A stretch of DNA of 64,000 nucleotides from Glandiceps talaboti (GCF_964340395.1 NC_135559.1:21300621-21364620), one strand, 5' to 3'; positions 14,201 to 24,424 are shown, numbered from the stretch's first letter. Program-made: numbers and translations. Notes: generated by a model not told the origin, from the letters alone.

Positions 14201-14496
14201 GAGAATGGTCATTACATTTTGTTGCCCAATATTTCTTCCCATATGCAATGGAAAGTATAAGTTATCAAAAAGTTCTTTTGTCAGTACTAAGCACAATTCA
14301 AGTAATGACAACCTTATGTCACAAGTAGATTGTAGCAGAATGAAGAAATATTTTGGAGATGAACAGAATTGTATTATCCATGATAATACCTTTTCAAAAA
14401 GGTTAAATTGAGTAGTGGCAACTTTAAGAGTAAATATTAGAATCTAAATAACTGTTATTTCATTCCACCAATAAGTTTATACTGTATTGTTTGATT
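8280..14496 (+). repeat. Higher-order repeat block 3, expanded and rearranged
   Basis: The block begins with the monomer 1-2 pair duplicated in tandem (8280-9118 and 9119-9957). It then follows the block order through the 372-bp monomer (12043). From 12835 it continues with a two-monomer repeat (12835-13665 and 13666 onward) whose first members share CATAGATGGCAGATTAACACC. The right edge is more divergent, as expected at the margin of a satellite homogenised by unequal crossover. Confidence 0.85.
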
Positions 14497-14655
14497 AGGA
14501 TATAACTCAAGGTCACGGAAGATGACACGAACACAGATGGCAGATGAACACCAGACAGCCAATCAAGAAGTGGAAGAAGTAAGTGAAGATTTTGGATTTG
14601 TAAAATTACTGAAAATGGTCATTAGATTTTGTTGCCCAATATTTTGTACCTTCAG

Positions 14656-14734
14656 CAATGGATTACAAGGCCACAGATGATGATACAAAGAGTGGAGAGG
14701 GATGGGTGTGACACTGATTGCAAACACCACAGTA
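14656..14734 (+). other. Diverged exon-like block 1
   Basis: It follows TTTGTACCTTCAG and ends at a weakened donor, GTGGGT. The frame matching the main array reads MDYKATDDDTKSGEGWV and then TGA. The block aligns with the array core AAGGTCACGGAAGATG through AAGGCCACAGATGATG. It is part of a longer 80-codon ORF beginning upstream, which I do not regard as a gene. Confidence 0.35.
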
Positions 14735-14981
14735 GTGGGTCAACATCGAGTCGCCATAAATTTCATCAATTTGTTTTTGGGCAATATTTTTTTCTTCTGT
14801 CATCAATGATAAATACAAGTTATCTAAGGGGGAGAGGGTGGCCTTGTGAATTCTTATCACATGATAAGTAGCAACAAAGAAGTTAGTCAATATTAGTAAT
14901 TTTGAGTGTAAACATTACAATTTTAATAAATTTCTTTTCATTCAATAAATAAATAAATTATCTTTTATTTACTCACTTAAG

Positions 14982-15055
14982 GATTACAAGGCCACGGAAG
15001 ATGGTACGAAGACTGGAGCTGGATGGATGTGACAACGACTGTGAATGCCACAGAT
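14982..15055 (+). other. Diverged exon-like block 2
   Basis: It follows ATTTACTCACTTAAG and ends before GTGAGTCAAC, a good donor. The frame equivalent to block 1 reads DYKATEDGTKTGAGWM and then TGA. Relative to block 1 several changes are conservative or silent (T=T, E/D, T/S, M/V), a hint that this frame was once translated. The alternative frame gives a cysteine-rich stretch, LDGCDNDCECHRC. Confidence 0.38.
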
Positions 15056-15632
15056 GTGAGTCAACATTCTGAATTTTAAAATTAGTCGACATAATTTCAT
15101 CAATGTGTTATTGTCAATATTTTTCTCCTGTCATCAATGATAAATACAAGTACAATCTAAGGGGGAGAGGGTGGCCTTCTGAATACTAATCACATGACAA
15201 GCTTAGTTCACAAATATTTTCCGGCTAAAATTAGAGTAAAATAAAAATTGTATTGAAGTAATTTTTCTAAAAGGTCAGATTAAGTAATTGCAATTTTGAG
15301 TGTAGATATTACAATCATTCAATATGTAAATATATTGTCTATTGTTTTATATATTCAATTATGATATTATCAGCAGTAATATGTTTTTAGAGCTTAGTAA
15401 AGTAATAGCAATTTTGAGTGTTTTGACTCATATCTCGAACACTGGAGAATGAATGACATACAAACTTGTGAAATAATTTCACAGTGCCATGATGTAGAAT
15501 GATGCTCATGCATTATATGAACCACATTACACAATGGAATATTAGATGTTAGCAATTTTGTTTAAGGATTTAGTAAATATTACAATTCGAATGGATGTTG
15601 TTTCAATAAATACTTTTATTAATTCACTTTAG

Positions 15633-15677
15633 GATGGACCCAATATGAATTCGAAGACCCAAGAATGTGATTATTAA
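15633..15677 (+). other. Possible terminal exon after the array
   Basis: It is preceded by TTTTATTAATTCACTTTAG, the same acceptor type as the array, and starts GATGGAC like the array blocks (GATGGAA). Read from the first base it gives DGPNMNSKTQECDY and TAA at 15675. No GTRAGT donor follows closely. An ATTAAA lies near 15796. This would fit a last exon of a transcript crossing the array, but support is limited to the splice-site resemblance. Confidence 0.3.
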
Positions 15678-15716
15678 AATTTGATAAAATTGTTTTTCTT
15701 TTTTAAATATGATTGT

Positions 15717-15750
15717 ATGAATGAATGAATGAATGAATGAATGAATGAGT
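15717..15750 (+). repeat. (ATGA)n microsatellite
   Basis: About eight perfect ATGA units, with an imperfect last unit, lie just beyond the end of the satellite-derived region. Confidence 0.95.
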
Positions 15751-15914
15751 GACTAGTTTCTATATCCCTTCCCCTTTCTCTTTCCCAACCTCCAAATTAA
15801 AAATAATTTCGTCTTCATCGTCAACTACCTCGCTTCTCGGTCCTTTTTCGCTGTCGGTATTACATATACACAAACATTTCATCTTTTTCTCTTTCTTCTC
15901 ATTTTTGGTTGTCC

Positions 15915-16112
15915 TCAGGCTAGGTTAAGTTGGTGACCGGTTTGTCGGTTGGTCGGTAGTATTTTCACTTGCCTCTCTATGGCCTTTCTCTCATACATAA
16001 CATCCACAGACACAAATTTCGCAGTTTCGCCACCGTTTATAATTTCACCGCGTACATCTCCGTCCGTATTTGTCATCGCCGCGTTTCCATCTGCATTCGT
16101 CATCTTCGCCAT
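15915..16112 (-). CDS. Candidate short coding exon, unknown product
   Basis: An ATG-initiated ORF of 65 codons runs on the minus strand and starts MAKMTNADGNAAMTNTDGDV. Its hydrophilic composition and higher GC content are more protein-like than most ORFs here. Within it, AG followed by GCAAGTG at 15972-15966 matches the rarer GC-AG donor consensus, so the block 15973-16112 could be a first coding exon. No partner exon was found downstream on the minus strand. I do not recognise the sequence, and chance is a real alternative. Confidence 0.22.
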   Translation of the reverse strand: MAKMTNADGNAAMTNTDGDVRGEIINGGETAKFVSVDVMYERKAIERQVKILPTNRQTGHQLNLA

Positions 16113-16203
16113 GTATCATATTCAAGCTATTTTAACACCAAACATACAAACTATATGTTTGTATGATTGAGAGTGCCCTTGACATTATTCGCAGTCAAGC
16201 AGA

Positions 16204-16222
16204 GTGTGTGAGTGTGAGTGTG

Positions 16223-16257
<35 letters not shown>

Positions 16258-16269
16258 GTGTGAGTGTGA

Positions 16270-16306
<37 letters not shown>
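16204..16306 (+). repeat. (GT)n/(GTGTGA)n microsatellite
   Basis: Alternating GT tracts are interrupted by GTGAGTGTGA units, in two GT runs separated by GA-containing units. This is potential Z-DNA. The HTHTHT ORF on the minus strand is an artefact of the repeat. Confidence 0.95.
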
Positions 16307-16310
<4 letters not shown>

Positions 16311-16319
16311 TGTGTCCCC

Positions 16320-16780
16320 TTGGATATGTTATGGCAACTCAAAAAAGGCGACAAAGAATTGCTTGGCAGCGATGACACCCCTAGCATTGACTAGATAATA
16401 TGAACGTTAGACCGTTAGAAATAGTCTAACGTTCAGGGGACCTTTTTGCCAGACTTGCCATATCATAACCTGCAGCTGTTTACAGTGTTCACAGTAAATT
16501 CCTATTTGGTCTTGAAGGATGAGAATTTAAATAAATTATACCGTAAGTTATCTATACATATACTGATCAACTGAAAGTACTATCATCTGCCTTTTGTGGC
16601 TGTCATTCAAGGCAATGTCTATTATATCTACAAGATATCAAGCATACATCATCTAAACCTGATGGCTAAGAGTGGTAAGTGTCATCTATAAGTTGCTTAC
16701 TTTTTGTTATTCTTCTACATTCGATTTGCGACGATGATGAATGCAAAATAACTGTTTTATACATGCTAACGTAAGTGACT
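16320..16780. other. No supportable feature
   Basis: Unique AT-rich sequence. A GTAAGTG occurs at 16673-16679, but no convincing exon precedes it. There is a short local inverted repeat of GAACGTTAGAC around 16402-16434. Confidence 0.5.
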
Positions 16781-16784
16781 TATA

Positions 16785-17280
16785 AATGTAAATTAAGCAT
16801 CTGTGAGAACAAATAACACACACATAAGGGCAAGTGATTCGTATATGAAAATAAATAACACACATAAAGCAAGTAATGCACTATGAATATAAACGATGCC
16901 CACACAAAGGTAAATGATGAAAAATTGAAAATAAGTTACACATGCATGGTGCATCATAAAAATAAATGACACCAGATAGCTGATAACCTAGTATAGTATC
17001 AAATCATACACAAGACGCATGATGTGCCATGTAAAAAAATGACACCCAAGGCAAACGATGCATGTATTAAAGTAAATGATGTACATATGAATATAAATGA
17101 TGTGCATTAAGGTAAACGTAGACTGTAAGATATGTTGTGATTTTCCGCCCTCATCGGCCTACTCTCACACGTGTGAGGGCGCCTCGTCATGGCGTACCTT
17201 AAAGACTAAGGTAATTGGTGAACCAAAAAATAAATGGTGTGCCCTTCAGGCAAGTGATTCAATATGAAAGTGAAACATTC
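16785..17280 (+). repeat. Degenerate minisatellite, roughly 35-40-bp unit, interrupted
   Basis: Irregularly spaced near-copies of AAATAAATGACACACATAAG followed by GCAAGTGATG..TATGA recur from about 16800 to 17115 and resume at 17226-17265. The interruption (about 17118-17215) contains a GCCCTCA...GTGAGGGC hairpin segment that is also found at 25.5 and 25.9 kb. The repeat therefore predates that insertion. Confidence 0.55.
17118..17215 (+). mobile_element. Dispersed hairpin-bearing repeat, copy 1
   Basis: It contains TAGACTGTAAGAT, then CCGCCCTCATCGG, GTGTGAGGGCGCC and GCGTACC. It shares order and sequence with segments at 25503-25690 and 25893-26060. The complementary CCCTCA/TGAGGG can fold. 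It sits inside a degenerate minisatellite, consistent with insertion. No clear target-site duplication was identified. Confidence 0.45.
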
Positions 17281-18055
17281 ACTGGGTTAAATTATATAGC
17301 GGTACTATATATATATATTCAAATATATTCAACAGCTAAATGAAGCTCGATTGTAAATTTCACCATAGACAGTGGGTTGGGGGGGGGGGGGTACACATAC
17401 TTTGAAAATACAGAATCTCTGAAGTCCACAGGACCTTTTTGCCAGAATTTGCCACACATGTATGCAATATATATGTTAGATGGTATCAGCAGCATTATAT
17501 TACAAGTATTTTTATGTCAATACGCCATATTTGGGTTACTGAAGTTCCAGCCTTTTCTCAGGTAGTCAACCACAAGAGGGCGCACTAGATTTGCAGAGTG
17601 AGAGCTAGTCTCGGTTACCCAGACTCGCCGCTGGCGGCTCTTCTTTAAGACCACCCCTCGTTCAGGATGTGGCAGGATGTTTGTGTCATAGTCACAGACA
17701 TGCATGTTACCAGTTCCAAGATGCATTGCACATCTCCCCATACAATGCCATGTGTTGTATATGTACTGAGGGGTTTGCACGTGCTACTCGGGGTTCACCT
17801 GTAAAATCACTGTGTCATTGATGGCATTTAGCCAGAACAAAATCATTCATAATCAAAGATGTCAACATTTGTTTCCATAATTTCCTAATGAAAATGTTAT
17901 TTCAAAGGTAATATAGACAAAACAAGACTATTATAACTGTAACAACATAAGCGACATCATGTCCCGTAATGCTTCTTGGAACCGGAAATGCGACTATTGG
18001 TTTACAAGAAGAGGTGAATTAAATGTGTGTGAAAGACCTCGGTTGAAAACAGTGG
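17281..18055. other. Mostly unique sequence with a G-tract and a short element end
   Basis: A 12-bp G run lies near 17380. At 17609, TAGTCTCGGTTACCCAGACTC closely resembles the terminal inverted repeat of the small element at 27326-27440, but I found no matching right end, so this may be a truncated relative. No gene is supported. Confidence 0.4.
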
Positions 18056-19290
18056 ATTTTTCCATCGGCCCTCTGCCCCCCCCCCCCCCCAGCCTCTATG
18101 TAAAATTGGACTCCCTTTTATGTAAAACCGAAAAGAGGCTGCCCCCTAACACTTAATTCTAAATCATGATTACCCCCCCCCCCCCTGTATATCATTTTTT
18201 GATCGTGGCTCAATGTGGACTGTACTGCCTGACCATCTTGCAAATACTTGATAAGATCCCATGATAGCACTGTCATCTCCTTTTAGAAGCCTTGGAGGTT
18301 TTTACTCTTAAAAGTGAATTTTGAGACTATTAGTAATTGCCAAGCTTTACAAGACAGCATCAATATAAAGCAACTGCACAGGGTTGAAATATTTGTGAAA
18401 TAAATTTTGATAGTATCTTCACAGTAAAATGTAGGGAAGAGCTTGGGAAAGGGATATGTCCACCTTTTTTTTGGGGGGGGGGATCCTCGTGGTCTCTCCC
18501 TAGAAAGCTCTCTTAAAAGCCATTTTTAGGATATTCAGAGCCTTTCAAGCAATAATCTCCAAACTTTACAAAACAGCACCACCATATCAGAAAGTATTCT
18601 GTATAACTTACACAGGGTTGAAATATGTTAAAAGTTAAATGGCATCATTATACTAAAGGTCGGTACACTTAATGGTAGTATCATTGGTCGGGGAGATTTG
18701 GACTTTTAAGGCAATATTATAGTAGACTATCTTGGCAAACATTTCACATCTTTAAAAGACAATATTCGAATCGAAACAGGTTCAGACTTTAGATGGGAAC
18801 GGGCTTACTATGACAGTAAAAAGGTTAGAGCATCTGATTGTTGGCTATGTATTAGTGACCCCCGGGGGTGAGAGATTTCTTGGGGTTTTCAAGGTCACCT
18901 TGATTTTTCAGTTTTTATCAACAAATCGCCGAAACATTACAATAATTACAGTTAAAGATAATGTTATATCCTACAAAGTGGTTATAATAGAGAATTATAT
19001 AGATTACACATCCAGTTTCAGAGATACATGACATATGTACTGTAACTAGTGTGGTAGGTAATACATTGCATATGTCACAAAGTTAAGTTTGAGCCACACT
19101 CCAGGTGAAGTAATATTTTAAAATAGGGACAGGAAAAAATACTAAAGTTCAGACAAGGTCATGCCACTGTAGATTCGTGGATTCTTTTCTTTCATCCAAA
19201 TCCAAAACACAATGGCATCCCCTACCCAAAATTTCAAAACAGGATGCCCCCCCCCCGCCAATTTCGAAAAGAGGTTGACCCCCTACTAAT
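18056..19290 (+). repeat. Dispersed repeat family R1, copy 1
   Basis: This is collinear with 34370-36255. Shared landmarks in order are poly-C with TGTAAAACC and AGGCTG, CACTTAATTCTAAA, TGTGGACTG..TGACCATCTTGC, AAGCC(T)TGGAGG, TTTTGAGACTATT, CTTTACAAGACAGCATCAA, ACACAGGGTTGAAATAT, GGGGGATCC/GGTCTC, GGCATCATTATA, GGTAGTATCATTGG, CTTGGCAAACATTTCACATC, TGTAACTAGTGTGGTAG, and AATCCAAAACACAATGGC with poly-C. I see no ORF that looks conserved between the copies. Class unknown. Confidence 0.75.
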
Positions 19291-19489
19291 GCATCACATG
19301 TTGATAATCGTCTGCTACTTCTGTCGAAAACTATCCTGTTTACGGCACTTACGGCATATTCCGTCTAAATCTCTTGTACCCCGTTTGTGACTAGAATAGA
19401 CTTTGCTTGACTAAAGCGACCATTTCACATATAAAGGAAAACTTACTGGAATGCTTGTTGCATAGAAACATTGTCAATGTTGATTTTTA

Positions 19490-19735
19490 CAGCTAAAATC
19501 GTAGGCTTGGTGTTTCACTCACTCATGTGACTTGACGTTTATTACACACCCTCAGACAACTGCTAATGCAAAATAAAGTGCCGTGCATAGTGAGGATGTA
19601 GAAGTAGTCAAGTTGAAATGTTGATTATCAGCAATATAAACAATTGTAGCCATTAAAATTTTCGAGCCCATGTGACACTGTAATGATTTCATTAAAGGCC
19701 TGTTTTTGCTGCACTGTGAAAGAATATAATGCATA
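19490..19735 (+). repeat. Dispersed repeat R2, copy 1 (inverted partner at 41.0-41.3 kb)
   Basis: It contains CTTGGTGTTTC, AGAAGTAGTCAAGTTGAAAT, GTTGATTATCAG, ACAATTG.AGCCATTAAAATT and CTGCACT.TGAAAGAATA, all present in reverse complement and in the same order at 41037-41300. This is a moderately diverged old duplicate or transposable-element fragment. Confidence 0.7.
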
Positions 19736-20139
19736 CAGCGATCTTCTATCGACTGTAGCTCTAAGTCTCAAGCTGTACTAAAACTACCTACTGACAGCCA
19801 GTTTCTCTATTGAGCACAAGTGTAATCTTTCACTGGAGGATTTTAGAGACATAAAAAAATAGTTTCCATGGTATGAGCGTAAAAAAATATTATTGTGCTG
19901 TAAGTGCAGAAATGCTATAAATGTCAAATTCCCTGGTACATGTGTTTCTGGTGCCACCGCCATAGGCAGTTTTATACTTTAGCAAATGCTGAAACAAACT
20001 GAATCTCTACCATCAAATCAAATTACTAAGAATACTGACCCGACTTAGTACCTTTAATGAATCCTGTAATTTTTCATAATGATACAATAATTTTAAATGG
20101 TATGGCATGCAACAATATACTTTGAGGATTTTTCTTGGT

Positions 20140-20475
20140 GTTAGTTTTCTGAATAACACCAGATAGCACTCTCTTAGTCCTTAAATTTCAAAAATTCAAA
20201 AGAGGGAGGGGGTGAACCTCGTACGCACCCCCATGCTCTCTTGTATTTTGATTCAAAGTTAAACTGGTATTGTTGACACCTTGATATATTAAATAGCACC
20301 ACAAAGCATTCTTTTAGTTCTTCAATTTCATAACTTTCTAGGGGTACCCACCCCTACACTGCACCCATGTATTTTGATTCAAATTTCACCCTGTATTATT
20401 ACTACCTTGATATGATAAAATAGCACCAGAAGTACTCTTTGAATCCTTGAATTTCAAAAATGTCCACTTGGCTCC
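20140..20475 (+). repeat. Degenerate tandem repeat, about 130-140-bp unit, three copies
   Basis: Three diverged copies contain TA(A)CACCAGATAGCACTCT, TTAGT(C)CTT.AATTTCA, poly-C/ACCC, and TGTATTTTGATTCAAA, starting near 20154, 20293 and 20422. No coding potential is apparent. Confidence 0.6.
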
Positions 20476-20479
20476 CTCA

Positions 20480-22045
20480 AACTTCTATTCAACCTTAACT
20501 GTCTACTTTCTATTTTTACTGGCCACTTTGGGAATATTAAAGAATCATGAATGTCTCCGGGATCCTGTTATGAGGAAATTTAATTTCAAAAATAAAAAGT
20601 AACATGACTCGACTTGATGCGGTGAAAAGTCAAATTTATAAAGCATATATTTAAAAGAAAATTGCTGTACCCCTACTTGGAAAACTATTGCTGTCGTGGT
20701 GGTTGAAAAAAAAATTGTGGTAGTTCCAATTCATCCAGCTCCCTCCCCCGAAATCAAATGGTTAACCCTTACCACCGGACGTGATAGGGAAGCTGTGAAA
20801 CCATGGTGAATCCATGTTTTTGAAATATTTGAAAAGAGGAGGATTATTTTTTAGAGAAAGAAAGCTGATGGAGGACCATTTTTAGCACAATGGAATCAGG
20901 GAAGGTCACATCTTGTACAACAGACCAGGCTTGATCCCCTCCCTTCTGTAATTTCCGAAGGCTCCCTTATTCGGGAAAATTTTGATAGGACAAATGGGAC
21001 AGATATAAGTACTGCTATAGAGAGTCACCACCACCGTTAAAGGCATACCAATTGTCAAATGATCCAGCTGTCCCCGGGAGCCGTCCAGCACATTGACTGA
21101 TAGCCAACTACTTATCCAAGGCCTAACCCACCACCACCGTCCAATACACTCCGACGTTTTTGAATAGACCCCAAACAAAGAAAAGCAAAAAAAAAAAAAT
21201 TAAAACTACGAACAAAGAACAAAGAACACAACTGTTTCATAAAACATGCCTGTGATACGTATGGTGTTGCAGGTCGCCCTCTTCGGTGGAGCTCGAACAC
21301 ACAGGCTTCAGATTCCATTCTCTTCAACTTGAATCGAACAGAAATATTAAATTTGTACAAATTAAAATGGGGGGGGGGGTGAGGTACCTCTGCGTCCTGC
21401 CAGTGCAACGATCCACTTTGGGCACTCAAATTAGATAATATTTCTATTTGTAAATTTTATAGAATAGTTTTAAATAGTGTGAGTAAAGGTTCAATTTTAT
21501 TTGTAGTTTTAAAAATTCTATTTCGCGTTGAAAATCAAAATGGAGGTAGGAAAAAGCCGATTTCTTACTGGTCCAATTGGCTAACAAGGCATTTTTTCCA
21601 TATGGTTGGTTCAAGTAAATATTAACTACAAACTATAATTGTGAATGATCCCTGGGTGTTTGAATTTAGAATTTACCAACTTCAATGTGCAGTTTATTGG
21701 AAAAATAAACAACCGAACAGACGTGTTTTTATTTCTTTGCAAATATTCTATTTTATTTTTTGCTGTGTTTTACAGTTTAACGTTCTGATATATTACTTTA
21801 TAGTACATTTTAACCACATGATATCTGAATGGAAAGCTACTTCAAAACATGTTCGTACTTAGCAAATCAACAAATAAAATTTACAATAACTAACAAGATA
21901 TAGTAGTATTTAACTATACTGAAGATTTATGTTCTTCAAGCTAAAGCAGGGGAAACCATGCAGTGTTTTCGCGTTACACTGTTTTGAAGAAAACTTATAC
22001 AAGCAACACAATGAAATAAAAAGTCTGTGATCGATCAAGTAGACT
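20480..22045. other. No supportable gene
   Basis: AT-rich sequence with short poly-A and poly-G tracts (for example 21189 and 21368). Minus-strand ORFs at 20906-21178 and 21112-21429 show no recognisable domain and overlap low-complexity tracts. Confidence 0.5.
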
Positions 22046-22051
22046 TAGAGC

Positions 22052-23053
22052 TCTCCGAGTTTGCATCGTAACTCAACAACACAAGACAAGATTTCATCGA
22101 AACGATTTTCCATTGGAATATCCGGTAAGTTTCGTAGGCATCCTTCTGTTCTTTCTAATTGTGACAAGGTAGACTTCCTATTTTAAGGGTAATGTCGCTG
22201 AATTATGTTTGTGATGACATATAATGCCAATATATCACCATGAATGGGTAGGCATCAATCTGATTAAAATCTTATGTGGTGAGAACGGCTAGATGTCTTT
22301 ATTATCTCTATTTCCATCGTTTTGTGCCGTTCGTCTTGTTCCGGGACGGGAAGGCGGCTATCACATGGAACAAAACAAATGACACAACATGTTGGAAATA
22401 AAGGTAAATAAAGACATCTAACCGCTCTCACCAAATCAGATTTTAATCAGATTGGGTAGGCATTACAATAAATCTTCAAAAAATATGTGTGCAAATATGT
22501 CTAGCAACAAGAACACAATCATGATAGAAAATTAAAGTTTACTCTCAACAGTTGTGCTACAACGCCATTGGCACTTTTATTTCCTATATCCAGTCTACAC
22601 TATTTAAAATAATGTAAAACTTTTGTATAATAGCTATTCCACACAGCCCTTGTACGAATACGAATACTGGATGTGTGACGTGTAACAAGAGTGGTGATAA
22701 TTATCACTGTGCCTGTAAAATTGACTCAAGTGTCAGTGTTGCTCAGTAAAGAATGTTATTTATGCAAATATCTCTTTTTTTCGAATTTCACCTTTTTACA
22801 ACACTACCAATGTTAACGTTGTATTAGTCTGAGTATGTTCTATTTAAATAACGTTTAGTCTAACTTACTAATGATCTTTAACATTGTTTATTATATTGTC
22901 ATATCATATCATGTTATAGTTTTTTCAGAAAATGACGACGCCAAACCAACTCGTGCTTCAGTAAGTGGCGACGACGATCCACTCCTTATTTCGGGAAATA
23001 ACAACACCGAAGCCGGCATCGAAACAACCAAGAATGAATCAACGAATGCTTAG
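22052..23053 (+). CDS. Candidate two-exon ORF, unknown product
   Basis: A block ending at 22124 abuts a strong donor (CCG|GTAAGT). It is open in the frame reading HRNSTTQDKISSKRFSIGIS. A second block, 22929-23053, follows TTATAGTTTTTTCAG and reads ENDDAKPTRASVSGDDDPLL and onward to a TAG. The phases agree: one base G from exon 1 joins AA of exon 2 to give Glu. The second block is richer in GC than its surroundings and strongly acidic and Ser/Thr-rich. The start of the first exon is unclear: there is an in-frame TAG just upstream and only a weak acceptor. A foldback element lies in the presumed intron. I do not recognise the product. Confidence 0.3.
22246..22463 (+). mobile_element. Foldback MITE with 10-bp target-site duplication
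   Basis: The element body runs from about 22257 to 22453. It starts AATCTGATTAAAATCT and ends AGATTTTAATCAGATT. The two arms of about 95 bp each are imperfect inverted repeats covering nearly the whole element, for example GGTGAGAACGGCTAGATGTC against GACATCTAACCGCTCTCACC. It is flanked by direct GGGTAGGCAT at 22246-22255 and 22454-22463. A long inverted repeat with a 9-10-bp duplication is typical of Mutator-like foldback elements. It has no coding capacity. Confidence 0.85.
22464..22928. other. No independent feature
   Basis: AT-rich sequence, presumed intronic if the candidate ORF at 22-23 kb is real. No repeat or hairpin of note was seen. Confidence 0.4.
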
Positions 23054-23291
23054 GTAACTATTATATCGTATCATATCATATGATCAAACAATTCGAATTT
23101 GAATGTATCCGTAGCTGTTGCTATTTATCCCATACCTCATATGTAGATACTGAAACATTCTATGACAATTTATCTTGTTGGAGTACCTCTCGAGATGTTG
23201 GAAAAATGAATGGGAGATTGACGTTATAGTTTTATTACTATATTAGCAATAATTTCACTTCGTCTAAGATACAACACAGTAGCTTCAGTCA

Positions 23292-23343
<52 letters not shown>

Positions 23344-23767
23344 CGATGTTAATTATTATATAGCATTTTTCCACACTGTACTGAAGTACTTTCAAATGAA
23401 TAGATAAAGATTCATTGGCAAATTATTTGTACAGAATTCAAAATCCTCCAACAATAAATATATACATATACTAGTATGTTTATGCAATACTATTCCGTCT
23501 TACCAACAGATTCAAACCTTCTCCATCTTAAGTGATGATGGTGATCGGGAACTTCAACATGCCACTGTTAAACTTGATGATCAGAATACCATAAAATTAT
23601 AATGAAGGCCATTGGACAGATGTCTTCCGTAAAATTATTCTATACATTTCATTTTGAGATCATTATAACTATTGTTTGACTGCAATTGTCTTTGTTTTAT
23701 TGTATGAATATAAATTACGTCTTGGTATCTTCAAACATGACATGCTTAGCTATCTCTGTGCCTCTGT
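23054..23767. repeat. Mostly non-coding, with a (GAT)n microsatellite
   Basis: A GAT/ATG trinucleotide tract of about 17 units lies at 23293-23345. The rest is AT-rich with no gene signal. Confidence 0.8.
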
Positions 23768-23770
23768 GTC

Positions 23771-23817
<47 letters not shown>

Positions 23818-24006
23818 GCCTGTCTATATATCTATCTGTCTGTCTGTCCCTGCCTGTCTTTGTCCCTCTCTGTGTGTGTATGTGTCTGTCTGTCTGTGTC
23901 TGTGTCTGTCTGTATGTGGTTGCGTCTGTGGCATATATCATGTGCTATGGGTGGATTTTAGTTTCTTTTGAATTTCTTCCATCTTAAAAGCGACTTGCAG
24001 GGTAGA

Positions 24007-24037
<31 letters not shown>

Positions 24038-24104
24038 CACTCGCACGCGTGTGTGTCTGGTTGTCTGTCTGTCTTTCTTTCTGTCTGTCTGTCACTGCCT
24101 TTGT
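23768..24104 (+). repeat. Compound (TCTG)n, (GT)n and (GC)n microsatellites
   Basis: (CTGT)n runs from 23768, decaying to TCTG/TGTG mixtures by 23938. (GT)n followed by GCGCGCGCAC lies at 24007-24053, and a second (CTGT)n stretch near 24060-24095. The overlapping cysteine/serine-rich ORFs are repeat artefacts. Confidence 0.93.
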
Positions 24105-24420
24105 CTTTATCTCCGACTCTCTGCCTCTCATATCACTATATTTAATATTAGACTTTGCAGGTACACAGTACTTTTCATCGGGATAATATCGTTCAAAAAT
24201 TGTGTTGCATCTAAGCTAGAGTCTAATATTAGATGGATGATGGATATTTGTGCAATGTCGCGCCTTCATGAAAAATCCGGAAGGTAGCTACCTCCATCAT
24301 GAAGGCAGAAAGTCCTTCCTATCTGCATGTCTACACCGAGTGATATAGTTTTTAGTAATTTCACAATGGTGGTTGATAGAATGCATTTTTAAAATCATGT
24401 ATCAGCTCGATGTTAAAAGA
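24105..24420. other. No supportable feature
   Basis: Unique AT-rich sequence. CTTCATGA...TCATGAAGG (near 24265-24305) forms a small hairpin. Confidence 0.4.
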
Positions 24421-24424
24421 ACAC

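Larger units (their letters stand above)
1..14496 (+). repeat. Tandem satellite, about 420-bp monomer, 35 full copies plus one more at the right edge
   Basis: Monomers begin with the motif CAGGATGGAACTCAAGG at 1, 421, 840, 1253, 1673, 2093, 2513, 2926, 3298, 3718, 4141 and so on, up to 14086. A 36th copy follows with an altered start near 14497. Most are 419-423 bp. Variants of 411-413 bp lack a few bases before the TACTGTTATTTC stretch, and a 372-bp variant (2926, 7066, 12043) has lost about 48 bp just after the GTAAGTG motif. The left end lies outside the window. Copies differ by only a few per cent, which indicates recent homogenisation. Each copy contains an 80-bp exon-like block, described separately, and a 65-68-codon ORF that I judge non-coding. 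Confidence 0.97.
14497..15690 (+). repeat. Diverged satellite units at the right edge of the array
   Basis: Homology to the 420-bp monomer fades here, but the order of landmarks persists: exon-like block, CCCAATATTT-like stretch, the GATAAATACAAGTTATC region, GTAA(A/T)ATTACAAT, then a pyrimidine-rich acceptor. The unit from 14497 has lost the acceptor pyrimidines (TTTGATTAGGATATAACTC). Two later units share GGGGGAGAGGGTGGCCTT, which is absent from the main array. This looks like the ancestral, unhomogenised flank of the repeat. Confidence 0.75.
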
